Shown here: positions 17,279-24,749 of the stretch, piece by piece
Layout of the letters: each line of letters opens with the position of its first letter
Position numbering within the stretch: the first letter of the stretch is position 1
Source of the DNA: Candidatus Eisenbergiella intestinipullorum
GTDB lineage: Bacteria; Bacillota; Clostridia; Lachnospirales; Lachnospiraceae
Length of the DNA stretch: 64,000 nucleotides
Direction of reading: 5' to 3'
Assembly: GCA_019119815.1 (NCBI GenBank)
Contig: DWWH01000025.1
Span: 1 to 64,000 of the forward strand
Made by a program: the position numbers and the translations under genes
Notes under the pieces: model-generated
What the model saw: the letters and a program-made list of their open reading frames with translations, nothing else
Told to the model about the DNA's origin: nothing
Database searches by the model: none

Positions 17279-17860
17279 ATGAAGCGTCAGATCATACTTG
17301 CGAGCGCATCGCCGAGGCGGAGGGAGCTGCTGGGCCAGATCGGCCTTTCCTTCACGGTGCGGTCGGCAGGCGGAGAGGAAAAAAGCGGGGCGGAGCTTCC
17401 CTGGGAAAGGGTGGAGGAGCTTTCCTTCTGCAAGGCGCAGGAGACAGCCCGGACGGCGGACGGCGCGGCGGTGGTCATCGGAGCGGACACGCTGGTCTTT
17501 CTGGAGGGAAGCCCCCTGGGAAAGCCTTCCGGCAAAGAGGAGGCGGTCCGGATGCTGAAGGCTCTTCAGGGACGGACCCATCAGGTTTATACGGGCGTGA
17601 CTCTGCTCTGGAACCGCGAAGGCAGGGCCTGTCGGAAAAGCTTTCATGAGCGCACCGATGTGACGGTCTATCCCATGACGCAGGAGGAAATCGAAGCGTA
17701 CGTGGAAAGCGGAGAGAGCATGGATAAGGCCGGAGCTTATGGGATCCAGGGGCGGTTTGCCGCCTTCATCCGCAGGATCGAGGGAGACTACAACAACGTG
17801 GTAGGACTGCCCGTGGGCCGGCTTTATCAGGAGATGAAGGCAGAAGGACTGCTGGACTGA
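17279..17860 (+). CDS. maf: Maf-family nucleoside triphosphate pyrophosphatase
   Basis: The 193-residue product has the Maf signature ILASASPRRRELL at the N-terminus, with GADTLVFLEG and GAYGIQGRFAAFIRRIEGDY later. Maf proteins hydrolyse modified or noncanonical nucleoside triphosphates to monophosphates and were first linked to septum inhibition. GGGAGGAG precedes the ATG. It follows ppk1 by 48 bases and is likely part of the same run. Which triphosphate is the substrate cannot be told here. Confidence 0.93.
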   Translation: MKRQIILASASPRRRELLGQIGLSFTVRSAGGEEKSGAELPWERVEELSFCKAQETARTADGAAVVIGADTLVFLEGSPLGKPSGKEEAVRMLKALQGRTHQVYTGVTLLWNREGRACRKSFHERTDVTVYPMTQEEIEAYVESGESMDKAGAYGIQGRFAAFIRRIEGDYNNVVGLPVGRLYQEMKAEGLLD

Positions 17861-17943
17861 CCGGAAGGGAAAGAGCGCGCGGAGCCGGACATGCGGCCTG
17901 ACGCGCGTTCTCAGGTGCAGAATGCTTCGGAATGGAGGAATAC

Positions 17944-18594
17944 ATGAAAAAAGCGGTGATATTTGACCTGGACGGAACGCTTGCGGATACGCTCGATTCC
18001 ATTACATACTGCGGAAATCTGGCGCTGTCCCGGTTCGGGCTTCCCTCCTTTGAGAAGGACAGATACCGGTACTTCGTGGGAGACGGGGCGGCCATGCTGG
18101 TGCGCCGGGCGCTGGAGGCGGCGGGGGCAGACGTGCGTTCCCACTTTGATGAGGTCTACGAGGCATACCGGAAGATCTTTGCCGAAAACTGTATGTACCG
18201 GGTGAAGCCCTATGAGGGGATCGTCCCGCTTCTTGCAGAGCTGAAGCAGAGGGGCGTGCGCACCGCCGTGCTTTCCAACAAGCCGGATGCGGACAGCCGC
18301 CGGGTGGTGAAGGAGCTGTTCGGGGAGGAGCTTTTGGATTACGTCCAGGGACAGAAGGAGGATGTGCCGAGAAAACCCGATCCGGCGGGCGCTTTCCGAA
18401 TTATGGAGCGGTTCGGCCTGACCGCCGGAGAGCTTCTCTATGTGGGAGACAGCGGCGTGGATATGAAGACCGGGAAGGCTGCCGGGATCGATACGATAGG
18501 AGTGCTCTGGGGCTTCCGGGAGAAGCAGGAGCTGCTGGAAAACGGAGCGGACGCCGTGATCGGGCGGCCGGAAGAGCTTCTGGCCTTTCTGTGA
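17944..18594 (+). CDS. HAD-superfamily phosphatase (phosphoglycolate phosphatase-like)
   Basis: The 216-residue protein has HAD motif I VIFDLDGTLADT, a helical cap, motif II LSNKPD, the motif III region Lys and Pro (PRKPDP) and motif IV VGDSGVDMKTGKAAG. This is the Gph/PgmB type, acting on small phosphomonoesters such as phosphoglycolate. The substrate is not fixed by sequence. The ATG at 17944 is chosen because CGGAATGGAG (17928-17937) ends six bases before it. The bases before that motif (GCTTCGG) match the 3' end of the hairpin repeats, as if only the tail of a repeat were present. Confidence 0.88.
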   Translation: MKKAVIFDLDGTLADTLDSITYCGNLALSRFGLPSFEKDRYRYFVGDGAAMLVRRALEAAGADVRSHFDEVYEAYRKIFAENCMYRVKPYEGIVPLLAELKQRGVRTAVLSNKPDADSRRVVKELFGEELLDYVQGQKEDVPRKPDPAGAFRIMERFGLTAGELLYVGDSGVDMKTGKAAGIDTIGVLWGFREKQELLENGADAVIGRPEELLAFL

Positions 18595-18642
18595 AGGGAA
18601 CCGGACGGAAGCTGCAGGGATAAAAAAGGAAAAGGATGAAAA

Positions 18643-18780
18643 GATTGAAAAATAAGCCCGATGGCTTATTTTTCAATCGGCAGTTTTGCGACGAAGCACA
18701 AAACTGCTGTGATCGCAGAGGAGAAATCACATGCGTGATTTCTCCTCGCGGCCTCAGTGTAGAACGCTTCGGCATGGAGG
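18643..18780 (+). repeat. Hairpin leader repeat, copy C with an extra hairpin
   Basis: The same element as copies A and B (first stem 18643-18658/18663-18678), but with 30 additional bases after GATCGCAG. The 3' part again ends in CGGCATGGAG (18770-18779), six bases before the ATG of the HAD gene. The extra 30 bases keep the reading frame, so the frame remains open from 18636 into the gene. Confidence 0.92.
18718..18747 (+). repeat. Thirteen-bp hairpin module inserted in repeat copy C
   Basis: GAGGAGAAATCAC (18718-18730) pairs perfectly with GTGATTTCTCCTC (18735-18747) over an ATGC loop. It is absent from copies A and B. It lies at the linker between the second and third hairpins, so the element seems to be built from exchangeable hairpin modules. 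Confidence 0.85.
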
Positions 18781-18785
18781 AAAGA

Positions 18786-19592
18786 ATGATAAAGCTGATC
18801 GCATCGGACATTGACGGGACTCTGATCGAAGAATCCACACCGGATCTGTATCCGGAAATGGAGGAGGAGATCCGCAGTCTTGCCGGACGGGGCGTGCTGT
18901 TCTGCGCTGCGAGCGGCAGGCAGCTTTCCAGCGTGCGGGGGGTATTCCGGAATGTGGCGGATCAGATCTGCTACATAGTCGAAAACGGAGCGCATATCCA
19001 TTATCAGGGAAGAGATCTGCGGGTAACGCCGATGGAGCGGGAATACGTCCGCGAGATCGTGGGCTGCCTGCGTTCGCTGGGAGCGGGCTATGAATTTGTA
19101 GTCTCCACTCCGGAGGGGAGTCTGATCGAATCGAAGGACCGGAAATTCCTGGATCTGATGACCTATGGCTACCGCAACCGGTTCCGCAGGGTGGAGGATG
19201 TTCTGAAAGAGAAGGCGGTGATCCTGAAGATCGCGGTCTATCATGAGGGGAGCATCCGCTGCCTGGGAGAAAAAAGCCTGATCCCGGCATGGAAGGACCG
19301 GGTGCAGGTCTGTGTGGCCGGAGAGGAATGGGTGGATTTCATGGACCGCAGCGTGGATAAGGGAAGGGCCCTTTCCTGGCTGCAGAAGCGCTTCGGCATC
19401 CGGCCGGAGGAGACCATGGCCTTCGGGGACAACACCAATGACATCGGTCTGATGCGGGCGGCCTATTACAGCTACGCGGTGGAAAACGCTCATCCCGAGG
19501 TGAAGGCGGCAGCCCGCTTTTGCTGTCCCTCTTACCGGGAAAAAGGGGTGTGGAGAACGGTGCGCGAACGGACCGGCTGTATCACCGGCTGA
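18786..19592 (+). CDS. Cof-type HAD-IIB phosphatase
   Basis: The 268-residue protein has motif I IASDIDGTLIEE at the start, a C2B cap with CAASGRQLSSVR, Lys-containing motif III, and motif IV AFGDNTNDIGLMRAA near the end. Cof-type enzymes dephosphorylate sugar phosphates or cofactors such as PLP. The substrate is unknown. The ATG at 18786 lies six bases after the repeat-borne ribosome binding site. The longer frame from 18636 would only add the translated repeat and is rejected. Confidence 0.9.
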   Translation: MIKLIASDIDGTLIEESTPDLYPEMEEEIRSLAGRGVLFCAASGRQLSSVRGVFRNVADQICYIVENGAHIHYQGRDLRVTPMEREYVREIVGCLRSLGAGYEFVVSTPEGSLIESKDRKFLDLMTYGYRNRFRRVEDVLKEKAVILKIAVYHEGSIRCLGEKSLIPAWKDRVQVCVAGEEWVDFMDRSVDKGRALSWLQKRFGIRPEETMAFGDNTNDIGLMRAAYYSYAVENAHPEVKAAARFCCPSYREKGVWRTVRERTGCITG

Positions 19593-19645
19593 CCGCCTGG
19601 CGGGAGCTCTGGCCGGGCAGGGAATATAAAATTTTTATAAAAGGG

Positions 19646-19674
19646 TTGAAGCGCGCCGGGACACACGTTATATT
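19646..19674 (+). promoter_or_regulatory. Promoter for the small acidic protein gene
   Basis: TTGAAG (19646-19651) and TATATT (19669-19674) are 17 bases apart. Transcription would start near 19681, giving a leader of about 115 bases before the ATG at 19796. Confidence 0.6.
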
Positions 19675-19795
19675 AACTATAAAAGACCCGGCAGCCGGCT
19701 GTGCGGACCGGATTCCTGCGTGCAGGAGCGCCTGCAGCTGTGCCGGACTTTAACAGCGGCGCATGCCAGTCCAGCTTCAGAAGGGAGGGAAGAGG

Positions 19796-20062
19796 ATGCA
19801 GGGATACGATGAAGCGGTTCTGATGTGCTTCCTGGAAAATCAGGGGAAGCTTTTTCCGGAAGGAGATGTGGTCTCCAGCCTGGAGGAAGCGGAGGCATTC
19901 CTGGAAGAGTGCATGGCAGTCGTCGTGGACTCGGCAGAGGAAGTGCAGGAATATTTTGAAGAAGAAGGGCTCGATATGGATGGAGCCGGCCTGGAGGAGC
20001 TTCTGGAGGCCGACGAGGTGTTTGAGGTCGGCGACGGAAGATACCTGATCGTGGAAGGCTGA
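19796..20062 (+). CDS. Small acidic protein of unknown function
   Basis: The 88-residue product is rich in Glu and Asp, with few basic residues, and no signal peptide or membrane span. It has a helical centre (EEAEAFLEECMAVVVDSAEE) and ends in DGRYLIVEG. I do not recognise a characterised family. The ATG at 19796 is preceded by GAAGGGAGGGAAG. An ATG at 19763 is in frame but has no ribosome binding site. It has its own promoter and a clean terminator, so it is a single-gene unit, and good signals on both sides argue that it is real. Confidence 0.72.
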   Translation: MQGYDEAVLMCFLENQGKLFPEGDVVSSLEEAEAFLEECMAVVVDSAEEVQEYFEEEGLDMDGAGLEELLEADEVFEVGDGRYLIVEG

Positions 20063-20097
20063 CAAGCAGAATAGATGACGGCTTATAAGGGGGAAAA

Positions 20098-20127
20098 AGT
20101 ATTGTCCTTTCAGGGCAATGCTTTTTC
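20098..20127 (+). terminator. Intrinsic terminator of the small acidic protein gene
   Basis: AGTATTGTCC (20098-20107) pairs with GGGCAATGCT (20113-20122) through ten pairs including two G-U, followed by TTTTCTT. Confidence 0.88.
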
Positions 20128-20247
20128 TTGCCGTTAAGCGGTCTTCAGGACCCAAAGGACAGATCCTGCATCCGGCAGGCGCCGGAAGATCCCGGATGAG
20201 GGAGGAGAGGAAAAGGACCGCCGCCCGGAGCGGCAAAGGAGATTATT

Positions 20248-21723
20248 ATGAAAAAGTTGAAACTGAGCAGGAAGAAACTGATCGGCCTGATTATCGTGGT
20301 CGTGCTGATCGCGCTGGCGGTGACGTTTGCCGTAAAGGCGGGAGGAAGCAGCACAGGCCGTTATCTGGAGACTACGGTGGAAAACAGGGACATCATTTCT
20401 TATCTGGAATTTTCCGGTAATATCGAGGCGTCCGACGTTTCCACGGTCTACGCTTCCGTGGCCGCCCAGGTGACGGAGCTTCCGGTGGAAGAGGGCGATT
20501 ATGTGGAGGCCGGAGATGTGATCGCCGTGCTGGATTCCAGCGATGTGGAATACAACATCGCTCTGCAGGAGACCAATCTGGAGCTGGCACAGCTGACGGA
20601 CTCCTACAACATAAAAGACAGTCAGACCAGCCTGGACAACCTGAACACTCAGCTTGCGGAAGGGCTGAATTCCACGCTGAACACGGCGCAGGAGGCTCTG
20701 CTGAACGCCCAGGAGAGCTATCAGACGGCGGTGGAAACCTACAATCAGGCGAAGGAGGAGCTGGACAACGGGACCAACCAGTCTATTGTTTCCGCCAGAC
20801 AGAGCGTGACCTCCGCCCAGGCCTCCTATGATTCGGCGGCGGATCAGAAGGAAAATCATCTCATCACGGACGAAGCTCTCGCCACCTATGCGGTCACTTT
20901 AAATAACGCCCAGGAAAATCTGCGGCTGGCGGAGGAAACGGCACAGCAGGAGGTGCAGGACTATTATGACGATATGATGGCGGCGCAGGAGGCCCTGGCC
21001 GATGCGGAGCGGGATTATGAAGCCGCAGAGCTTTCCATGGACCAGAATGTGCAGTCCAGTGAGGACACTCTGGAAAAGACACAGGCTCTGGCTTCTCAGG
21101 AAGCGACGCAGATGGAGATCGATCATCTGAAGGAATCTCTGGAGGACTATATCATAACCGCTCCCATCAGCGGATATATCACGGACCTTTCTCTGGCAGA
21201 AGGGGAATACACCACCAGCGCGGCGGCGGTGGCAGAGGTGACCAGCTTTGATACCATGCAGGCCGGAGTGCGCATCAGTGAATATGATGTGGCACAGGTG
21301 AAGGAGGGCGATGCGGTGCAGATCCATGTGGATGCCCTGGATAAGGACTACGAAGGAGTGATCTCCCGCATTTCCCGTACGGCCACCGTGGAGAACGAGG
21401 TGTCCTATCTGGATGCTACGGTGGAATTCGAGGCGGATGATGAGGTGCGCGACGGCCTTTCTGCGGAGATCCGCCTGATCCGCCAGCAGGAGCTCGGCGT
21501 TCCGGCCCTTCCTTCCGAGGCGATCGCCTATCATGAGGACAATACGGCCTATGTGTACATAAGGGATGAAAAAGGAGAAGTGAAGGAACAGCCGGTGTCC
21601 CTGGGCGCGACGGACGGCACCTGGGTGCAGATCACGGACGGGCTGGAGGAAGGTCAGAGCGTTCTTTATGTATATACGCCGTCTTATGCGGACCTGATGA
21701 TGTCCATGCCGGCAGGGCAGTAG
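20248..21723 (+). CDS. Membrane fusion (adaptor) protein of a MacAB-like efflux system
   Basis: The 491-residue protein has a single N-terminal membrane anchor (about residues 8-29, LIGLIIVVVLIALAVTFAV). A lipoyl-like half-domain follows (VEEGDYVEAGDVIAVLDSSDVEY), then a long Gln/Glu/Ala-rich coiled coil (about 105-290), the second lipoyl half (ITAPISGYITDLSLAEGEY) and a beta-barrel region (VKEGDAVQIHVDALDKDYEG). It should sit outside the membrane and link to the ABC permease. In a Gram-positive cell such adaptors act in export of peptides or toxic compounds. Two genes, ATPase and permease, follow at once. The substrate is unknown. Confidence 0.9.
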   Translation: MKKLKLSRKKLIGLIIVVVLIALAVTFAVKAGGSSTGRYLETTVENRDIISYLEFSGNIEASDVSTVYASVAAQVTELPVEEGDYVEAGDVIAVLDSSDVEYNIALQETNLELAQLTDSYNIKDSQTSLDNLNTQLAEGLNSTLNTAQEALLNAQESYQTAVETYNQAKEELDNGTNQSIVSARQSVTSAQASYDSAADQKENHLITDEALATYAVTLNNAQENLRLAEETAQQEVQDYYDDMMAAQEALADAERDYEAAELSMDQNVQSSEDTLEKTQALASQEATQMEIDHLKESLEDYIITAPISGYITDLSLAEGEYTTSAAAVAEVTSFDTMQAGVRISEYDVAQVKEGDAVQIHVDALDKDYEGVISRISRTATVENEVSYLDATVEFEADDEVRDGLSAEIRLIRQQELGVPALPSEAIAYHEDNTAYVYIRDEKGEVKEQPVSLGATDGTWVQITDGLEEGQSVLYVYTPSYADLMMSMPAGQ

Positions 21724-21733
21724 GAGGTGGCGT

Positions 21734-22429
21734 ATGCAGGAGAGAACGATTCTCACCATGAAGGGGATTGTCAAGCAGTACCAGGTGGGGGGCGAGGTGT
21801 CCACCGTACTCAAGGGGATTGACCTGGAGGTGAAGGAAGGGGAATTTCTCGCCGTGCTCGGGCCCTCCGGCTCCGGAAAATCCACGCTGATGAACATCAT
21901 CGGCTGTCTGGATGTGCCGACGGCAGGCGAATATGTGCTGGACGGCCGGCCGATCGGCAGCCAGGATGAAAAAACGCTGGCAAAGATCCGGAATCAGGAG
22001 ATCGGCTTCATTTTTCAGTCTTTTTTCCTGATGCAGCGCCAGACCGCCATACAGAATGTGAAGCTTCCTCTGGTCTATGCGGATATGCCGGAGCGGGAGC
22101 AGAATGCGCGGGCGGAGGAAATGCTCAGACGGGTGGGCCTTCTGGATAAAAAGGATTACTATCCCAATCAGCTTTCCGGCGGCCAGCAGCAGCGGGTGGC
22201 CATCGCCCGCGCCATGTGCAACAATCCGGCCATCCTTCTTGCGGATGAGCCCACCGGCGCGCTGGATCAGAAAACCGGCCGCCAGGTTATGGAGCTGTTC
22301 CATGAGATCAACGAAGAAGGACGGACGATCATCATGATCACCCACGATGCGAACATCGCCGGACATGCGAAGCGCATCGTCCGGATCCTGGACGGAAATA
22401 TCGGGGAAGGAGATACTGCAGATGCCTAA
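21734..22429 (+). CDS. MacB/LolD-type ABC transporter ATPase
   Basis: The 231-residue ATPase has Walker [11 protein letters not shown]-loop [11 protein letters not shown], signature [14 protein letters not shown] and Walker [13 protein letters not shown], all intact. It powers the permease encoded by the next gene, whose start overlaps its stop by eight bases, implying translational coupling. It begins ten bases after the adaptor gene, with a GGAGG ribosome binding site. Confidence 0.95.
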   Translation: MQERTILTMKGIVKQYQVGGEVSTVLKGIDLEVKEGEFLAVLGPSGSGKSTLMNIIGCLDVPTAGEYVLDGRPIGSQDEKTLAKIRNQEIGFIFQSFFLMQRQTAIQNVKLPLVYADMPEREQNARAEEMLRRVGLLDKKDYYPNQLSGGQQQRVAIARAMCNNPAILLADEPTGALDQKTGRQVMELFHEINEEGRTIIMITHDANIAGHAKRIVRILDGNIGEGDTADA

Positions 22430-23624
22430 TATCGGAATTATCAAACAGAGTGTCCAGCTTTCCCTGGAAAATATCAAAAGCAATAAGATGCGCACCCTGC
22501 TCACCACGCTGGGCATCATCATCGGCGTAACGGCGGTGATCTCCCTTATCACCATCGTAAACGGGGCGATCAGCACCGTGATGAGCGAATTTTCCGCTCT
22601 GGGAGCGGGAATCCTCACCGTTTCCATCACGGGAACCCCCTTAAAATCGGGCCTGACGGAAAACGATCTGGAGAGCCTGGAGGAGCTGGACAATGTGGCG
22701 GGGATCTCCCCTACGATCAGCGCCACCGGAATGGCAGCAAGAAATCAGAACCTGCTGGATGCGGTTTCCATCCAGGGGAAAAGTGAGGTTTATTATGAGC
22801 ACAACGACCTGGTCACCGTGGGAAGACCCATCAGCCGGGCGGATGTGGAGGATGAGTCCTATGTCTGTGTGATCGATCAGGACATTGCGGACAATCTGTT
22901 TGCCGGGGAAAACCCCGTGGGAAAGACGCTTACGCTGAACGGGATGACCTACACGGTCATCGGCCTGGAGGGAGAAAATTCGGATCTGATGGCCTCCATG
23001 TCGGGCTTCGGGACCAGTTCAGACGGTACCGTGACCATTCCCTATACCACGGCCAGAAAGGTGACGGGACAGAAGAATATCAGCAGTCTGGAAATCTATA
23101 TTGAAAATACCGATTATACCGAACAGCTCTCTGACGAGGTGGAGGGCGTGCTGTATCAGGCCTTCAATCAGAATGAGGACAGCTATTTCGTCTTTGCGAT
23201 GGACAGCCTGCTGGATACCATGAACGAAATGATGAGCATGCTCACTTATATGCTTGCCGGCATCGCTTCCATTGCCCTTCTGGTGGGAGGCATCGGCATC
23301 ATGAACATGATGCTGGTTTCCGTGTCGGAGCGCAAGCAGGAGATCGGCCTCAGAAAGGCCATGGGAGCGACGCCCGGGCGGATCCAGCTTCAGTTCCTGC
23401 TGGAATCCGTGGTGCTTTCTCTGATCGGCGGTATCATCGGCGTGATCCTGGGCTTTCTGATCTCCGCCGCCGCTGCGGCCCTGATGGATACGGATTTCGT
23501 CTTTTCCCCATCGGCGGTGGCGCTGGGCGTGGGCTTTTCCACGGCGGTGGGCATCATCTTCGGATGGGCGCCTGCCAGAAAGGCGAGCCGCTTAAGTCCC
23601 ATCGACGCTCTGCGCAGCGAGTGA
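22422..23624 (+). CDS. MacB-type ABC transporter permease
   Basis: The 400-residue protein has one N-terminal membrane span (about 19-45), a large extracytoplasmic MacB domain, and three C-terminal spans separated by a cytoplasmic loop (SERKQEIGLRKAMGATPGRI), the standard MacB/FtsX layout. Together with the adaptor and ATPase it forms a mechanotransmission-type exporter. The ATG at 22422 overlaps the ATPase stop. The longer frame from 22347 reads through the ATPase C-terminus in another frame and is rejected. Confidence 0.93.
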   Translation: MPNIGIIKQSVQLSLENIKSNKMRTLLTTLGIIIGVTAVISLITIVNGAISTVMSEFSALGAGILTVSITGTPLKSGLTENDLESLEELDNVAGISPTISATGMAARNQNLLDAVSIQGKSEVYYEHNDLVTVGRPISRADVEDESYVCVIDQDIADNLFAGENPVGKTLTLNGMTYTVIGLEGENSDLMASMSGFGTSSDGTVTIPYTTARKVTGQKNISSLEIYIENTDYTEQLSDEVEGVLYQAFNQNEDSYFVFAMDSLLDTMNEMMSMLTYMLAGIASIALLVGGIGIMNMMLVSVSERKQEIGLRKAMGATPGRIQLQFLLESVVLSLIGGIIGVILGFLISAAAAALMDTDFVFSPSAVALGVGFSTAVGIIFGWAPARKASRLSPIDALRSE

Positions 23625-23676
23625 GGAACCGGAAAGCAGTCTGTGCCGCCTGAGGGCGGCGGAAATGGAGATGGAT

Positions 23677-24438
23677 ATGTTCAGATATGACAATAACATT
23701 TTTCAGAAGCAAAAACGCAACAGGGTTCCCGGAGCAGCCGCCCTTATGCTGGCTGGCGTGCTGGGAGCGGCGGCCTTTTCTCCTGTGACCGCGCTGGCAG
23801 CGCCGGTTTCGGCAGAAGGAAGCATTGTGATGGAAGAGGAGGTGCTTTCCCTGGGCCTTGGGGAAACAGGAAGCGTGACGGTGGATTATGATCTGGCCGG
23901 TGGATTTGCCGACCTGGCGGTCCTGACGGCGGATCCGTCCATCGCAGCGGCCGTGCTGACCGACAACGGGGACGGCACGGCAACGATGACTGTTGCCGCC
24001 GCTGCGCCCGGTACCACGGTAGCTGCGGTCTACCGTCTCAGCAATGCGGCGGTGGTGGATTATATCACCATCCGCAGCGGTCTGGCGGAGGACGGCGAGG
24101 TTTATACCCAGATGAACGGAACGGAGCTGGTGACGGTCTACGAGGACCGCATGGTCTATTACAACAGCCTGCTGAACGGACGGAATGGAGCCAGCATCGC
24201 CATTTCCGGAATGGAGATCGAGCGGGAAAGCGGACTGGACTGCCTGCGGGTGACGGGAACCCTGCTTTCCGGCGACAGCAAAACGCCCGGCATGAACATT
24301 TTTTATGCCGATTTCTATGATGCGGCGGGAGAACTGATCCGCCGTCAGGCGCTCTATACCAGGGCTCCCGTATCCGGCAGCCGGATGGAGCTGGAATGGT
24401 ACATCCCGGAGGGCTGCAGCCGGATCGTGCTGGAGTAG
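23677..24438 (+). CDS. Exported protein of unknown function after the MacAB-like operon
   Basis: From the ATG at 23677 the product has 253 residues with a signal peptide: basic start, hydrophobic AALMLAGVLGAAAF, and an Ala-x-Ala type cleavage region (ALAAPVSA). The mature part begins with a beta-rich region like a bacterial Ig-like fold (about 50-125; ADLAVLTADPSIAAAVLTDN) and a second beta-rich domain (about 140-253). No Cys pairs or catalytic motif are obvious. CGGAAATGGAG (23660-23670) ends six bases before the chosen ATG. It follows the permease by 52 bases and may be cargo or an accessory of the exporter. This link is inference. Confidence 0.7.
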   Translation: MFRYDNNIFQKQKRNRVPGAAALMLAGVLGAAAFSPVTALAAPVSAEGSIVMEEEVLSLGLGETGSVTVDYDLAGGFADLAVLTADPSIAAAVLTDNGDGTATMTVAAAAPGTTVAAVYRLSNAAVVDYITIRSGLAEDGEVYTQMNGTELVTVYEDRMVYYNSLLNGRNGASIAISGMEIERESGLDCLRVTGTLLSGDSKTPGMNIFYADFYDAAGELIRRQALYTRAPVSGSRMELEWYIPEGCSRIVLE

Positions 24439-24543
24439 TGCAGCCGGACGCCGCATTGGGATGTGAGCCCGGAATCCGGTTTGCCTGTCCCGACAGGCGA
24501 TCCGGAATGACTGGCTTTTGATCCTGGAAACGAAAATTCGGGA

Positions 24544-24572
24544 TTGACCGTAAAAAGGACAGATGATATACT
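24544..24572 (+). promoter_or_regulatory. Promoter of the acyltransferase gene
   Basis: TTGACC (24544-24549) and TATACT (24567-24572) are 17 bases apart. The start site would be near 24579, leaving a leader of about 170 bases. The preceding part of the gap (24439-24543) holds only a GCCTGTC/GACAGGC inverted repeat around 24484. Confidence 0.75.
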
Positions 24573-24669
24573 GGACACAGTTGATTGGTGCGGGAAATAA
24601 AGGAGGAAAGCCGTCCGGCAGCTGTGCGGTGGAAGGTTCTGCGTTCACCGCTCTGCTCAGGCCTCTGAG

Positions 24670-24698
24670 CCCCGCTCCGGCAGACTGCCGGAGCGGGG
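24670..24698 (+). promoter_or_regulatory. Very stable hairpin in the acyltransferase leader
   Basis: CCCCGCTCCGGC (24670-24681) pairs perfectly with GCCGGAGCGGGG (24687-24698) over five bases. No T run follows, so it is not a standard terminator. It sits about 50 bases before the start codon. Confidence 0.65.
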
Positions 24699-24749
24699 TA
24701 TGAGAGGAAATGCGGGAAGAGGCTTTGAAAAAAGGAGCAATTCCATATC

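Noticed and set aside
18636..18785. Extended start of the Cof-type HAD gene covering repeat copy C
   Set aside because: Same reason; the HAD motif begins right after ATG 18786.
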